Shown: piece after piece, positions 17,726-27,481 of the stretch | Layout: the number at the start of each line of letters is the position of its first letter | How positions within the stretch are numbered: position 1 is the first letter of the stretch | Assembly (NCBI GenBank): GCA_905221115.1 | Contig: CAJNBX010000014.1 | Coordinates: 1 to 45,458 of the forward strand | From: a bacterium | GTDB taxonomy: Bacteria; Bacillota; Bacilli; Lactobacillales; Streptococcaceae | Reading direction: 5' to 3' | Length of the DNA stretch: 45,458 nucleotides | Position numbers and translations under genes: made by a program | Notes under the pieces: generated by a model | What the model was told of the DNA's origin: nothing | Seen by the model: the letters and a program-made list of their open reading frames with translations, nothing else | Database searches by the model: none

Positions 17726-19501
17726 TTATTTAATTGCGCGTGATTGCAACCCTTCTTCTTCCAAGAAGAGACGGAATGGTACGAGTTCTTCTGCTTCGTA
17801 TTTTTCCTTGAAGGCTTTGATTGCTTCTTCTGAGTGAAGTTTTGGATCCAATTCAAGTACTTCTACTGGAAGTGGACGGTGTGGAGTGATGCGAGCATCG
17901 ATTACAACAGTTTTACCTTCTTTGTTCAATTTAACAGCTTCTGCAACAACTGCATCGATGTCTTCGATACGGTCAACTGTAAATCCAACAGCTCCTTGAG
18001 CTTCAGCGATTTTCGCATAGTCAGCATTAGGGAAGTCACAACCAAACAAGTGTTTGTTTGTGTCTTCGTATTTGTCCTTGATGAAGGCATATTTACCATT
18101 TGAGAAGACAACGTTGATAACTGGAAGGTCGTATTGAACGTTTGTGATAACGTCTGGGTAGCACATGTTGAATGCACCGTCACCCATGATGTTCCATACT
18201 TGGCGATCTGGATTATCTTTCTTAGCAGCGATACCACCAGGAAGGGCAATACCCATTGTCGCAAAGAGTGGAGATGTACGCCACATGTTCTTAGGTGTCA
18301 TGTGAAGGTGACGAGTAGATGTTTGAGTAGTGTCACCTACGTCGATTGAGTAGATAGCGTCTTGATCAGCATGTTTGTTGATTGCATTGTAAACTTGATA
18401 CAATTGCAATTCACCCTCAGTTTTACCTTCGATTTTGTTCATGTAATCACGCCAGTTTTGGTTGTTCTTAACGTTTGCACGCCACCATGGAGTAGATTCA
18501 ACTGGATTCACTTTGTCAAGGATAGCTTTAGCTGCTTGACCTGCATCACCAAGGATTGAAGCGTCTAGGGCATGACGTTTACCAAGTTTGTAAGGGTCGA
18601 TATCGACTTGGATGAATTTTTCAGTATTCTTGAATGCTTCGTAAACTTCAGCAAATGGGAAGTTTGAACCAAGGAAAAGAACTGTGTCTGCTTCAAAGAC
18701 CACTTCGTTGGCTGGTTTCCAACCAACACGGTAAGCAGAACCTGTCAAACCTTCATAGTTCCATTCGAAAGCTTCAAAGTTTTTACCAGTTGTGATGATT
18801 GGTGCTTTGATTTTACGTGACAATTCAGTGATCACTTCACCAGCTTTAACACCACCGTAACCAGCATAGATAACTGGACGTTCAGCATTGTTCAAGATTT
18901 CAACAGCTTTGTCGATTTCAACTTCGTTCAAAGCAGGAGCGATGAATGAACGCTCGTATGAACCTGAACCGTAGTATGAGTTTTCGTCAATTTCTTGGAA
19001 ACCGAAGTTTACTGGGATTTCAACAACAGCTGGACCTTTTTTAGAAACTGCAGCACGGCAAGCTTCGTCAATAACTTTTGGCAATTGCTCAGCGTAAGCT
19101 ACACGTTTGTTATATACAGCGATACCGTTGTACATTGGGTTTTGGTTCAATTCTTGGAAAGCATCCATGTTGAGTTCGTTAACTGGACGTGATCCAAGGA
19201 TTGCTAGGAATGGAGTGTTATCCATAGCTGCATCGTAAACACCGTTAATCAAGTGAGTCGCACCTGGACCACCTGAACCAACTGCAACCCCGATTGAGCC
19301 GCCGAATTTAGCTTGCATAACCGCTGCAAGAGCACCTGTTTCTTCGTGGCGAACTTGCAAGAAGCGGATATCTTTGTCTTCAGCCAAAGCGTCCATCAAT
19401 GAGCTGAGTGTTCCTGATGGGATACCGTAGATTGTGTCTACACCCCATGTTTTCAATACATTAAGCATTGCTGCAGATGCAGTAATTTTCCCTTGAGTCA
19501 T
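17726..19501 (-). CDS. spxB: Pyruvate oxidase SpxB
   Basis: A 591-residue flavoenzyme that converts pyruvate, phosphate and O2 to acetyl phosphate, CO2 and H2O2. The thiamine-diphosphate motif starts at GDG (440-442) and ends at the Asn of VVFSNG (468). The cofactor-activating Glu lies in '[10 protein letters not shown]' (51-60). FAD and ThDP are both required. It is the main source of pneumococcal H2O2. Two cre sites upstream point to CcpA control. Codon use is visibly restricted to preferred codons, as in highly expressed genes. Read alone, with limited read-through into the glyoxalase-fold gene. Confidence 0.97.
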   Translation of the reverse strand: MTQGKITASAAMLNVLKTWGVDTIYGIPSGTLSSLMDALAEDKDIRFLQVRHEETGALAAVMQAKFGGSIGVAVGSGGPGATHLINGVYDAAMDNTPFLAILGSRPVNELNMDAFQELNQNPMYNGIAVYNKRVAYAEQLPKVIDEACRAAVSKKGPAVVEIPVNFGFQEIDENSYYGSGSYERSFIAPALNEVEIDKAVEILNNAERPVIYAGYGGVKAGEVITELSRKIKAPIITTGKNFEAFEWNYEGLTGSAYRVGWKPANEVVFEADTVLFLGSNFPFAEVYEAFKNTEKFIQVDIDPYKLGKRHALDASILGDAGQAAKAILDKVNPVESTPWWRANVKNNQNWRDYMNKIEGKTEGELQLYQVYNAINKHADQDAIYSIDVGDTTQTSTRHLHMTPKNMWRTSPLFATMGIALPGGIAAKKDNPDRQVWNIMGDGAFNMCYPDVITNVQYDLPVINVVFSNGKYAFIKDKYEDTNKHLFGCDFPNADYAKIAEAQGAVGFTVDRIEDIDAVVAEAVKLNKEGKTVVIDARITPHRPLPVEVLELDPKLHSEEAIKAFKEKYEAEELVPFRLFLEEEGLQSRAIK

Positions 19502-19559
19502 AATGATAACTCTCCTTCAAATATTTTTAAATCTACTAAAAAAGGTTTCATATAGTTTT

Positions 19560-19572
19560 TGAAAACGTTTCA
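19560..19572. promoter_or_regulatory. cre site proximal to spxB
   Basis: TGAAAACGTTTCA, a close match to the CcpA operator, about 60 bases before the spxB start codon. Confidence 0.8.
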
Positions 19573-19661
19573 GTAAATTTTTACAATACTAATTTATCAC
19601 ATTTATTTTAACTTTACTAAGAATCTGCTCAGAAGTTTTTATTCTCTATTACAGTACAGTT

Positions 19662-19675
19662 TGAAAACGTTTTTA
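19662..19675. promoter_or_regulatory. cre site distal to spxB
   Basis: TGAAAACGTTTTTA, a second cre-like sequence about 102 bases from the first. The gap between them is AT-rich with several possible -10 boxes; I cannot single out the promoter. Confidence 0.65.
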
Positions 19676-19689
19676 GTTTCTGTTTTATA

Positions 19690-19802
19690 ATACTCAATGA
19701 AAATCAAAGAGCAAACTGGGAAGCTAGCCGCAGGTTACTCAAAGCACAGCTTTGAGGTTGCAGACAAAGCTGACGTGGTTTGAAGAGATTTTCGAAGAGC
19801 AT
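19690..19802. repeat. BOX element (A-C type)
   Basis: It starts with ATACTCAATGAAAATCAAAG and ends with GAAGAGATTTTCGAAGAG, the known outer ends of pneumococcal BOX repeats. There is no boxB-like middle copy. It fills the space between copA and spxB. Confidence 0.85.
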
Positions 19803-19825
19803 AAAAAGCGAGCAAGCCCGCTTTT
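19803..19825 (-). terminator. Terminator of the copper operon
   Basis: AAAAGCG (19804-19810) and CGCTTTT (19819-19825) pair, with a minus-strand T run. It overlaps the copA stop codon. Confidence 0.75.
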
Positions 19826-22067
19826 AGTCTATTTTACTAAAGTTTAGTAAGAGTGAACTAGTCAGAACGGATACAGAACTAAAGGCCATAGCTAGACCTG
19901 CCAGTTCTGGATTGAGGGCCAGTCCAACACCAGAAAAGACTCCTGCTGCAATCGGAATTCCGGCGACATTGTAGATAAAGGCCCAGAAAAGATTGAGCAG
20001 AATTCGATTAAAGGTTTTCTTACTCATGTCAAAGGCACGAACCACGCCTAGGAGGTTATTGGTTGTCAACACTAAATCTGCTGACTCGATAGCGATATCC
20101 GTTCCAGCTCCCATAGCAATCCCCACATCTGCTACACTAAGGGCAGGAGCGTCATTGATACCGTCCCCAACAAAGGCTACTTTGCCAGCCGCTTGTAGTT
20201 TATGGATTTCATGAGCTTTTTCTTCTGGCAAGACACCTGCAATGACCTCTTCGATTCCGATTTGATCTGCAATAGCACGCGCCACACCAGCATTGTCTCC
20301 TGTCAGCATGACTGTTTTAAGACCTCGTTTTTTCAACTGACTGATGGCAAGCTTGGCATTTTCCTTTGGAATATCTTGCAAAGCAAGCAAGCCTTTGATT
20401 TCATTGTCCACAGCCAAAAACACAACTGTCTTAGCTTCTTTTTCCAGTTCTTCTAGTTTTTCTTGATAAGTGCTAGAAATGTTCATGCCATCCAGCATTT
20501 TAGCATTTCCAAGCAGAACTTGTTTTCCATTGATTTGCCCTGAGACACCTTTTCCGTGCAAGGCTTGGAAATTTTCAACAGTTTGAAGCTCAAGTCCAGC
20601 TTCACTCGCTCGTTTCACAACGGCTTCAGCCAGTGGGTGTTGAGAAGCTTCTTCCAAGGAAGCTGCCAATCCAAGCACTTCTACTTCGTCGCCGATGATA
20701 TCTGTGACCACAGGTTTCCCTTCCGTCAAAGTCCCGGTCTTATCAAAAACAATAGTTTGGACTTTCTGGATTTCCTGTAGAACCGTTCCATTTTTGAGGA
20801 GAACTCCCATCTTGGCACTGCGACCTGTCCCCACCATAAGGGCTGTCGGTGTTGCAAGTCCCAGTGCACAAGGGCAGGCGATAATTAAAACTGCCACTCC
20901 GTAGAGAAGAGAAGAGACAAAGCTAGCTCCAAGCACAACTACACTATCCCTGAGCAAGACGAACCAAACCCAAAAGGTCACAATCCCTAAAATGACAACT
21001 GCTGGAACAAAAATCCCTGAAATCTTATCCGTCAAGTCCTGAATCGGCGCACGACTTGTCTGAGCTTTCTTCACAAAATCCACAATCTGAGCCAAAACAG
21101 TCTCTGAACCAACTTTTTCTGCTCTAAAAACAAGTGTTCCACTATTATTGATGGTTGAACCAATGACGGTATCTCCAACTGTCTTGTCCACAGGCAGACT
21201 CTCACCTGTCACCATAGACTCATCAATACTAGAGATACCTTCTACTACGACACCATCAACCGCAATCTTTTCACCGGGACGCACTCGAATCAGGTCACCT
21301 ACCTTGACTTGCTCCAAAGGGACTTGAACATAGTTATCCTCACGCAAGACTTCTGCAGTTTTAGCCTGCAAGTCAAGTAATTTCTCCACAGCTTGGGAAG
21401 TATTTTTCCGCATTTTCTCCTCAAAAACGGCTCCCATAAGAACGAAGAAGAAGATAAATGCAGCACTTTCAAAGTAAACGGGGAGGCCAGCGAAGAGGGC
21501 AACTAAGCTATAGAAATAGGCCACTAGGGTTCCCAGAGCAACCAAGGTATCCATGTTGGCATTGTGCTTTTTAAAACTAGCCCAAGCACTTTGGATATAA
21601 GGACCACCTGCTACTAGCATAATCGGTGTTGTGGCTAAAAAGGTGCCCCAACGCATGACTTGGTGACTAATTCCTCCTGTCGACATCCCAATCATGAGGA
21701 TCACAAGAGGCACAGTAAAGATACTAGTAATCCAAAAACGCTGTAAAAGTGATAGAGATTTCCTAGTCTTCTCAACGACTGTATAGCTTCCTTTTTGCAT
21801 CTTCATGCCACAAGAAAATTCATGTTGGCCTAATTCTTGAGGTGTAAAACGAATGACTTTCTCCTCATCTACGCCAATTGGTTCCAAGATGCCTTCTTCT
21901 TCAAACAGAATTTCCTTGTAACAGTTTGAAGGAGTTGCTCGATGAAAGGTAATCTCAGCTGGAATCCCTTTTTGAAGCTGTATATGAGCTGGATGGTAGC
22001 CTTTGTCTGCCGTGATACGGATTTTTTGAATGCCATTTTCTAGGCTTGCTTTCACAATTTCTGTCAT
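19824..22067 (-). CDS. copA: Copper-exporting P1B-type ATPase CopA
   Basis: A 747-residue copper efflux pump. Instead of the usual CxxC metal domain, the N-terminus (about 15-100) is a cupredoxin-like domain with Cys49 and C-x-M-x-M (Cys86, Met88, Met90), matching the CupA fold. The pump part shows TGES (287-290), the membrane metal site CPC (398-400), the phosphorylation site DKTGT (442-446), an SQHPLAEA motif and GDGIND. It takes Cu(I) from CupA and expels it. Last gene of copY-cupA-copA. Confidence 0.96.
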   Translation of the reverse strand: MTEIVKASLENGIQKIRITADKGYHPAHIQLQKGIPAEITFHRATPSNCYKEILFEEEGILEPIGVDEEKVIRFTPQELGQHEFSCGMKMQKGSYTVVEKTRKSLSLLQRFWITSIFTVPLVILMIGMSTGGISHQVMRWGTFLATTPIMLVAGGPYIQSAWASFKKHNANMDTLVALGTLVAYFYSLVALFAGLPVYFESAAFIFFFVLMGAVFEEKMRKNTSQAVEKLLDLQAKTAEVLREDNYVQVPLEQVKVGDLIRVRPGEKIAVDGVVVEGISSIDESMVTGESLPVDKTVGDTVIGSTINNSGTLVFRAEKVGSETVLAQIVDFVKKAQTSRAPIQDLTDKISGIFVPAVVILGIVTFWVWFVLLRDSVVVLGASFVSSLLYGVAVLIIACPCALGLATPTALMVGTGRSAKMGVLLKNGTVLQEIQKVQTIVFDKTGTLTEGKPVVTDIIGDEVEVLGLAASLEEASQHPLAEAVVKRASEAGLELQTVENFQALHGKGVSGQINGKQVLLGNAKMLDGMNISSTYQEKLEELEKEAKTVVFLAVDNEIKGLLALQDIPKENAKLAISQLKKRGLKTVMLTGDNAGVARAIADQIGIEEVIAGVLPEEKAHEIHKLQAAGKVAFVGDGINDAPALSVADVGIAMGAGTDIAIESADLVLTTNNLLGVVRAFDMSKKTFNRILLNLFWAFIYNVAGIPIAAGVFSGVGLALNPELAGLAMAFSSVSVLTSSLLLNFSKID

Positions 22068-22076
22068 ATCATTCTC

Positions 22077-22448
22077 CTATTCTACAATCATCTTACCGTG
22101 CATCATGTTCATACCACAAGCAAAGCCAAATTCTCCAGCCTGCTCAGGTGTGATTTCCACTATATACTCTTCCCCCATAGGCAGGTCCGCATGTACACCA
22201 AAGTCTGGAAAAACAATCTGATCCAGACAGGGTGAAGGATCCTTGCGGTCAAAAACAATGCGGGCTGGCACTGATTTCTTGAGGATAATCAACTCAGGCG
22301 TATAGCCCCCCATGACTTCCACTCGAATCTCTTGGTAGCCGTTTTTTTGCTGGGCCTTTTGTCCAGATTTTTCAGGCTTTTTGAAAAACCAAAACAAGAT
22401 AAACGCGATAAGGGCAATACAAATAATGGTTACAATACTATTTAACAT
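22077..22448 (-). CDS. cupA: Membrane-anchored copper chaperone CupA
   Basis: A 123-residue protein with one N-terminal membrane span (about 5-22) and a cupredoxin domain facing the cytoplasm. Cys74 and C-x-M-x-M (Cys111, Met113, Met115) make the known two-copper site of pneumococcal CupA. It buffers Cu(I) and passes it to the similar domain of CopA. Together with that domain it is about 35-100 residues of related sequence, suggesting the two came from one ancestor. Confidence 0.95.
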   Translation of the reverse strand: MLNSIVTIICIALIAFILFWFFKKPEKSGQKAQQKNGYQEIRVEVMGGYTPELIILKKSVPARIVFDRKDPSPCLDQIVFPDFGVHADLPMGEEYIVEITPEQAGEFGFACGMNMMHGKMIVE

Positions 22449-22458
22449 GACGTCTCCT

Positions 22459-22854
22459 TTACATACAATTACATTTTACTTCTGTCACAGCGCTTGATTT
22501 CTTCTCAGAAATCACAGCTTCCAAGTCTTCCAAGTCAGCCTGAGTAAAATCACATTCAGCAATCAAATCAGCCAACAAGTTCTTAATCCTACGGGAACAA
22601 ACCTTGTCCTTGATATCTTGGACAAGTAAATCCCGACTTTGGTCCAAAGTTAAAAGGGCTGAATAGACAAAGAACTTGCCTTCTTTTTTCCTTGTCAGAC
22701 ACTCTTTCTCAACCAAACGAGCCAAAAGAGTTTGAATGGTTGACTTGGACCAGTCGAATCGCTCAGCCAGAACCCTAATCAAATCCGTACTGGTCTGTTC
22801 CCCCTGCATCCAAATAATCTTCATGACCTGCCATTCTGCATCTGAAATCTGCAT
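22459..22854 (-). CDS. copY: Copper-responsive repressor CopY
   Basis: A 131-residue BlaI/CopY-family winged-helix repressor ('ISDAEWQVMKIIWMQGEQTS', 'WSKSTIQTLLARLVEKECL'). Zinc keeps it on DNA and Cu(I) releases it. The C-terminus has only one CxC (Cys128, Cys130), not the C-x-C-x4-C-x-C of the Enterococcus protein. The ATG at 22854 is preferred over a GTG two codons upstream because it sits 6 bases after GGAGGT. First gene of the copper operon. Confidence 0.94.
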   Translation of the reverse strand: MQISDAEWQVMKIIWMQGEQTSTDLIRVLAERFDWSKSTIQTLLARLVEKECLTRKKEGKFFVYSALLTLDQSRDLLVQDIKDKVCSRRIKNLLADLIAECDFTQADLEDLEAVISEKKSSAVTEVKCNCM

Positions 22855-22870
22855 AATCACACCTCCAAAA

Positions 22871-22882
22871 TCTACATTTGTC
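22871..22882. promoter_or_regulatory. CopY operator 1
   Basis: TCTACATTTGTC (reverse GACAAATGTAGA) matches the pneumococcal cop operator core ACAAATGTA. It lies between the -10 box and the copY start. Confidence 0.85.
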
Positions 22883-22895
22883 GATTACAGTTATT

Positions 22896-22924
22896 AGTAT
22901 ACTTTAAAAATCTACATTTGTCAA
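22896..22924 (-). promoter_or_regulatory. Promoter of copY-cupA-copA
   Basis: Minus-strand TTGACA (22919-22924) and TATACT (22896-22901) with a 17-base spacer. Operator 2 overlaps the -35 box. Confidence 0.88.
22911..22922. promoter_or_regulatory. CopY operator 2
   Basis: A second identical TCTACATTTGTC, exactly 40 bp from operator 1 (nearly four helix turns), overlapping the -35 box. Confidence 0.85.
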
Positions 22925-23015
22925 TTTTGAAATTAATCTTTTCTTTGAAAAATTGAATTTTAACCATATGATACAGGATTTTCAGTCAAATCTTACTATA
23001 TAAACTATAAAAATA

Positions 23016-23024
23016 TGCTATACT
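23016..23024 (+). promoter_or_regulatory. Extended -10 promoter of thiD
   Basis: TGCTATACT is an extended -10 element about 18 bases before the TPP aptamer. No clear -35 box. Confidence 0.6.
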
Positions 23025-23041
23025 AAAGAAAAAAGAAAACA

Positions 23042-23127
23042 ACCACTAGGGGTGCGTAAAGCTGAGATTAACGACTGTTTGACCCTTTGACTCAATCTAG
23101 GTAATGCTAGCTGATGGAAGTGGAAAT
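23042..23127 (+). ncRNA. TPP riboswitch before thiD
   Basis: It shows the conserved parts of the thi box in order: CTAGGGGTGC, GCTGAGATT, GACCCTTTGA, and AATCTAGGTAATGCTAG. About 90 bases follow before thiD. There is no T run after a hairpin, but a palindrome TTCTTAAGAA and a CCAGC/GTTGG pairing lie just before the GGGAGG ribosome site, so control may act on translation. Confidence 0.93.
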
Positions 23128-23218
23128 GATAATGTGGACTAGCAGTCTTCTATTACCTTTCTAAAACAGACCAGCTTGTTCTTAAGAATACAAACTTCAG
23201 TTGGTTGGGAGGTTTTAG

Positions 23219-24010
23219 ATGACTTATTTACCCGTTGCTTTGACCATTGCAGGGACTGACCCTAGCGGTGGTGCTGGCATTATGGCTGACTTGAAGTCAT
23301 TCCAAGCTAGAGATGTCTATGGAATGGCTGTTGTGACAAGTCTTGTCGCTCAAAATACCCGAGGCGTTCAATTGATCGAGCACGTTTCTCCTCAAATGTT
23401 GAAAGCCCAATTGGAGAGCGTCTTTTCGGATATCAAGCCTCAGGCTGTAAAAACTGGGATGTTGGCAACTACCGAAATTATGGAAATCATCCAGCCCTAT
23501 CTTAAAAAGCTGGATTGTCCCTACGTTCTTGACCCTGTTATGGTCGCTACGAGCGGAGACACCCTGATTGATACCAGTGCCAGAACCTACCTAAAAACAA
23601 ATCTGCTTCCACTTGCAACCATTATCACACCCAATCTTCCTGAGGCAGAAGAGATTGTTAGTTTTTCAATCCATGATTCCGAAGACATGCAACGTGCCGG
23701 TCGCCTGATTTTAAAAGAATTTGGTCCTCAGTCTGTTGTCATCAAAGGTGGTCATCTCGAAGGCGGTGCCAAAGATTTCCTCTTTACCAAGGATGACCAA
23801 TTTGTCTGGGAAAGTCCACGAATTCAAACCTGTCATACACATGGTACTGGATGTACCTTTGCTGCAGTGATTACTGCTGAACTAGCCAAGGGGAAAACCC
23901 TCTATCAAGCAGTCGATAAAGCCAAGGCCTTTATCACGAAAGCCATCCAAGACGCCCCTCAACTCGGTCATGGTTCTGGCCCAGTCAACCATACAAGCTT
24001 TAAAGATTAA
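23219..24010 (+). CDS. thiD: Hydroxymethylpyrimidine (phosphate) kinase ThiD
   Basis: A 263-residue ribokinase-fold enzyme that phosphorylates HMP to HMP-P and HMP-PP for thiamine synthesis. 'AGTDPSGGAGIMADLKSF' at the N-terminus is the pyrimidine-binding signature, and 'HTHGTGCTFAAVITAELAKG' near residue 205 holds the anion hole and catalytic region. The start follows GGGAGG. It faces the other thiamine operons and has its own TPP riboswitch. It would use pyrimidine delivered by the YkoCDE transporter or made by TenA. Confidence 0.95.
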   Translation: MTYLPVALTIAGTDPSGGAGIMADLKSFQARDVYGMAVVTSLVAQNTRGVQLIEHVSPQMLKAQLESVFSDIKPQAVKTGMLATTEIMEIIQPYLKKLDCPYVLDPVMVATSGDTLIDTSARTYLKTNLLPLATIITPNLPEAEEIVSFSIHDSEDMQRAGRLILKEFGPQSVVIKGGHLEGGAKDFLFTKDDQFVWESPRIQTCHTHGTGCTFAAVITAELAKGKTLYQAVDKAKAFITKAIQDAPQLGHGSGPVNHTSFKD

Positions 24011-24053
24011 AAAAACTCTCTAGTTCCCACTTTAAGGGAATTAGAGAGTTTTT
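24011..24053 (+). terminator. thiD terminator
   Basis: AAAAACTCTCTAGTTCCC (24011-24028) pairs with GGGAATTAGAGAGTTTTT (24036-24053) with one mismatch, a very stable stem. Confidence 0.9.
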
Positions 24054-24055
24054 AT

Positions 24056-24168
24056 AGTCTTCGAAAATCTCTTCAAACTACGTCAGCTTTATCTGTAACC
24101 TCAAAGCTGTGCTTTGAGCAACCTGCAACTAGCTTCCTAGTTTGCTCTTTGATTTTCATTTAGTATTA
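24056..24168. repeat. BOX element (A-C type)
   Basis: Opposite orientation to the one near spxB: it starts with AGTCTTCGAAAATCTCTTC and ends with GATTTTCATTTAGTATTA. It separates the convergent thiD and thiE genes. Confidence 0.85.
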
Positions 24169-24169
24169 A

Positions 24170-24802
24170 TTAGAAAATAATGTCATCCAACTTTGTCAAA
24201 AAGGCTTGCGTCTTTTCCTCTATATCTTCTGCTTGCATTAGATCACGTACTACAGCTACACCAGCTATACCAGTGCCGATAAGTTGATCAATATTCTCTG
24301 ACGTCAAGCCTCCAATAGCAACTACTGGAATGGCGACCCTTTGACAAATTGTTTTCAAGGTTGAAATCAAGGTGATAGGCACATTTTCCTTGGTGGTTGT
24401 TGGGAAAATGGCTCCTGTTCCCAAGTAATCTGCACCTGATTCTTCTGCCTCAAGGGCTCTTTTTACAGTTTTAGCAGTGACACCGAGAATTTTTTCAGGG
24501 CCCAAGACTTGTCGGGCAACCGAAACTGGTAGTTCATCGTCTCCGATATGCAAACCAGCAGCATCAACCGCAAGACAAACATCCAAACGATCATCGATTA
24601 TCAAGGGTACCTGATAGGCATCTGTTATTTCCTTGACTTCTTTTGCCAGTTGATAATATTGATTGGTTGTGAGATTTTTTTCTCGTAATTGGACTATGGT
24701 AACCCCTGAACGGCAAGCCGTCTCAATCTTTTCAAGAAAACTTTCCAAGGAATCTTGGTAACGATTGGTTACCAAATATAGTCTTAGTGCTTTTCTATTC
24801 AT
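24170..24802 (-). CDS. thiE: Thiamine-phosphate synthase ThiE (copy 1)
   Basis: A 210-residue TIM-barrel enzyme that couples HMP-PP and thiazole phosphate to thiamine phosphate. Visible: 'IVQLREKN', '[26 protein letters not shown]' type pyrophosphate and metal site, and '[11 protein letters not shown]'. It overlaps the end of thiM by 8 bases (ATGAATAG), so the two are coupled. It is the last gene of the ykoE-ykoD-ykoC-tenA-thiW-thiM-thiE operon. The second copy in this window is only moderately similar. Confidence 0.95.
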   Translation of the reverse strand: MNRKALRLYLVTNRYQDSLESFLEKIETACRSGVTIVQLREKNLTTNQYYQLAKEVKEITDAYQVPLIIDDRLDVCLAVDAAGLHIGDDELPVSVARQVLGPEKILGVTAKTVKRALEAEESGADYLGTGAIFPTTTKENVPITLISTLKTICQRVAIPVVAIGGLTSENIDQLIGTGIAGVAVVRDLMQAEDIEEKTQAFLTKLDDIIF

Positions 24803-25598
24803 AAATATCTCCTTTGATAGCTTCTAGCCAGTTTCCGTCTCTTTTTAGAAGAGAGAGCTGATTGAGAACTTGGTAACGAAAATCTTCCAATCCCATTCCT
24901 TGAACAACTATTATCTCAGCGGAGATATTAAGATAAGAGACCGCTAGACACGAAGCTACAAAGCCAGTCTTTCCTTGGCTGAGAAAAACGGCTGTCAAGG
25001 CTCCAACCAAGTCTCCTGTCCCTGTTATCCAGTCTAATTCTGCACAGCCATTTTCCAGTACAGCGACCTGATTCTTCGAAACGATGAGGTCCTTGGGACC
25101 AGTGACTAAGAATGACATACCTGGATAGGTCTGACACCAGTCTTTCAAGACTTGAAGTAAATCTTCAGTTTCTTGATCTTTATCACTCGCATCGACCCCA
25201 ACACCGTGGTGTTTTAAGCCAACAAGACTTCGGATTTCCGACATATTTCCTTTAAGGATCGTAGGTCTATAGTCTAAAAGGTCTTTAACTAAGTTCTTAC
25301 GAATGGATGAAGCTGTTACTCCAACCGCATCTACTACCATTGGAAGAGAAACTTGAGCTGCATAAGAAGCTGCTATACGGATTGCTTTTTCCTTCTCAGC
25401 TGACAAATGCCCCAAATTGATGAAGAGTGCCTGGCTTTGCTTAGTAAAATCAAGAACCTCACGGGGATCATCTGCCATGACAGGTTTGCATCCCAGAGCC
25501 AAAATCCCATTTGCCAGCATCTCACAAGAAATCTCATTGGTGATACAGTGAATTAGGGAACTTGAGCCTAGAGGGAAGGGATTTGTAAATGCCTGCAT
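24795..25598 (-). CDS. thiM: Hydroxyethylthiazole kinase ThiM (copy 1)
   Basis: A 267-residue kinase that salvages the thiazole alcohol to thiazole phosphate. '[32 protein letters not shown]' type opening and '[11 protein letters not shown]' plus '[13 protein letters not shown]' are the family marks; in the last motif GTG is followed by D where most ThiM have C or S, which is common in one branch. Its ATG overlaps the thiW stop (TGATG). The pairing with ThiW suggests it acts on thiazole taken up by that transporter. Confidence 0.92.
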   Translation of the reverse strand: MQAFTNPFPLGSSSLIHCITNEISCEMLANGILALGCKPVMADDPREVLDFTKQSQALFINLGHLSAEKEKAIRIAASYAAQVSLPMVVDAVGVTASSIRKNLVKDLLDYRPTILKGNMSEIRSLVGLKHHGVGVDASDKDQETEDLLQVLKDWCQTYPGMSFLVTGPKDLIVSKNQVAVLENGCAELDWITGTGDLVGALTAVFLSQGKTGFVASCLAVSYLNISAEIIVVQGMGLEDFRYQVLNQLSLLKRDGNWLEAIKGDIYE

Positions 25599-26122
25599 CA
25601 GTCTATCCTTTCACTGAAAAAATATCCTTGCACTTTTTTAAAGAATTCCTGCTTGATTAAAAATCGAAAGGCAATAAAGGAAATCGCTGTACCAATCAAG
25701 GTTGCTCCGAAAAATCGAGGAGTGTAGATAAACCAGCTAAGCTTAGCAGCTGATCCTGTAAAGAGTACCATAACAGGATAGGAAACAATAGAACCAATAA
25801 CACCTGTTCCCAAAATTTCTCCCAAGGCAGAAAAGTAAAATTTTCGACCATACTTATAAAAGAGACCTGCTAGAAGGGCTCCAAAAGTCGCTCCTGTGAG
25901 AGCTAAAGGTGGAATCCCTTGAGTCGTCATACGGATAAAGGCTGTCACTGTAGCCATAACCAAGGCATAAACAGGTCCCATCATGATTCCTGCTAGAATA
26001 TTGACTACACTGGACATCGGTGCCATTCCCTCAATCCGAAAGATAGGCGTAAGGACTACATCAAGGGCAATCATCATGGATAAAATGGTTAATTTGTGAA
26101 CTTGTAATTGGTGCTTTCTCAT
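25598..26122 (-). CDS. thiW: ECF transporter S component ThiW
   Basis: A 174-residue membrane protein with about five to six helices. '[35 protein letters not shown]' type N-terminus is the ThiW hallmark. ThiW is predicted to be the thiazole-binding subunit of an energy-coupling-factor transporter, using shared EcfA and EcfT subunits coded elsewhere, or possibly the YkoCD pair here. It lies between tenA and thiM with 4-base and 1-base junctions. Confidence 0.9.
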   Translation of the reverse strand: MRKHQLQVHKLTILSMMIALDVVLTPIFRIEGMAPMSSVVNILAGIMMGPVYALVMATVTAFIRMTTQGIPPLALTGATFGALLAGLFYKYGRKFYFSALGEILGTGVIGSIVSYPVMVLFTGSAAKLSWFIYTPRFFGATLIGTAISFIAFRFLIKQEFFKKVQGYFFSERID

Positions 26123-26126
26123 GTTT

Positions 26127-26819
26127 CTATTCTTCTCCTGTTTCTAAAGACTGTAAATCGCTCTTCCATGTCTGGTGTTGGTAGGCCATTTCCCAAAACT
26201 TGGCTTCCATATGAACACTGATGTGGAAGGCATCTAGCATTTTTTTCTTGTCTGTCTCGTCACTTTCGCGATAGAGTTGATTGACCAGGGCTTCTTCCTC
26301 TCTGATCTGCTGCTCTAGCTCATCCGTAATATAAGTTTCAATCCATTGTTGGTAGAGAGGATTTGGGGAAGGTTTAAGATTAAGTGATTTGCCTATATCA
26401 TGGTATAGCCAGGGACAAGGTAGCAAACTTGCAAAGGCAATACCCAAGTTTGGCTCTGCAAATTGACGATAAATGTGAGAGATATAATGATAGCAGGTTG
26501 GAGCGATTGGATGTTGCTCCATTTCCTGGTCGCTGATTTCCAATTCCTTGAAAAATTGTTGGCGGATAAATAGCTCACCCTCCACTAGACTCTGAGCATT
26601 TTGTTTCAAGAGTCTTTTCATCTCTTGGTTTGAAGTCTTATCAGCCAAGAGGTGATAGGCTTCTGAGAAGGCCTTCAAATAGTAGGCATCCTGAATCAAG
26701 TAATAGCGAAAGATGGACGGGTCTAAATTTCCCTCTTGCAACTGTAAAACAAAGGGGTGATGAAAGGAAGCCTGCCAAGCTTCCTTGGATAATTCCATCG
26801 CAATATCTGTAAATTCCAT
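26127..26819 (-). CDS. tenA: Thiaminase II TenA (cysteine class)
   Basis: A 230-residue helical enzyme that hydrolyses amino-HMP and related breakdown products of thiamine to HMP. The catalytic Cys135 lies in 'SLLPCPWLYHDIG', the same position as in Bacillus TenA, and the C-terminal Glu lies in 'HMEAKFWEMA'. The start is the ATG after AAAGGAG; a longer frame from 26948 runs through the end of ykoC and is rejected. It lies inside the YkoEDC operon, so imported pyrimidines can be recycled at once. Confidence 0.93.
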   Translation of the reverse strand: MEFTDIAMELSKEAWQASFHHPFVLQLQEGNLDPSIFRYYLIQDAYYLKAFSEAYHLLADKTSNQEMKRLLKQNAQSLVEGELFIRQQFFKELEISDQEMEQHPIAPTCYHYISHIYRQFAEPNLGIAFASLLPCPWLYHDIGKSLNLKPSPNPLYQQWIETYITDELEQQIREEEALVNQLYRESDETDKKKMLDAFHISVHMEAKFWEMAYQHQTWKSDLQSLETGEE

Positions 26820-26829
26820 AATAACTCCT

Positions 26830-27480
26830 TTATAAAAATAGACTGGTTTGAAGCAATAAAAAGAACAGCAGGTAGATGAATAGTGTCCTTTGAGGAATAT
26901 AAAAAGTCCGGTAGCGATTCTCCACCTGTGCATGTTCGTCATATCCATGCGCCGATAGAGCTCTCAGGTAAAGATGGCGCCATCTAAAGACCGTCATCAA
27001 AACCTTACTGTAAATCAAGGGCGACCAAAAATGTAGTTCTTGACCGCGTAATAAGCAAGCTTCCTTGAGGGACTTGATTTCTTGCTGAATAAGGGGGAAG
27101 GAATTGAATACCACAATCAAGGCATAGGCCCAAGAGCGTGATAACCCCTTTTGAGCCAAGTACAAAAGAAGCTCTTTTAGGGAAATAGAGGAAACAAAGA
27201 CAAGACCAATACAAACGGTCACAAAGGCCCTCGTTCCAAGCATAACTGCCTGCGAAGCATCTCCATGTAATTGAACTGCCCAGTAGTTGGCAAAGGATGG
27301 CAAAATGGCGAGTAGAATCATCCAAGCCAACATCTTAAATCGACGGTAATAGAGCATAAAGAGAATGCAAAATGTGGCTACCGAAAGATTCAGAGTAATC
27401 GAAGGAATGAAAGATATTTCCAAGGATAAAATCAGCAAGAAGATACTGATAATCGGTGTCTGGGTTGCTACTTTGACCAT
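26830..27480 (-). CDS. ykoC: ECF-type transporter transmembrane protein YkoC
   Basis: A 216-residue EcfT-like membrane subunit with about five helices and a cytoplasmic coupling region carrying the two short signature motifs LRGQ (near 149) and AHGYDE (near 177). These contact the ATPase YkoD. The YkoEDC system is predicted to import thiamine or its pyrimidine part. It starts one base after the ykoD stop, with its GGAGGTGAG ribosome site inside ykoD. Confidence 0.9.
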   Translation of the reverse strand: MVKVATQTPIISIFLLILSLEISFIPSITLNLSVATFCILFMLYYRRFKMLAWMILLAILPSFANYWAVQLHGDASQAVMLGTRAFVTVCIGLVFVSSISLKELLLYLAQKGLSRSWAYALIVVFNSFPLIQQEIKSLKEACLLRGQELHFWSPLIYSKVLMTVFRWRHLYLRALSAHGYDEHAQVENRYRTFYIPQRTLFIYLLFFLLLQTSLFL

Positions 27481-27481
27481 A

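Noticed and set aside
24795..25598. Frameshift or pseudogene status of the overlapping thiamine genes
   Set aside because: The 1- to 8-base overlaps are normal translational coupling; each frame has full family length and its motifs.
26820..26948. N-terminal extension of TenA
   Set aside because: It overlaps the end of ykoC in another frame and is not TenA-like; the ATG after AAAGGAG is clearly better.
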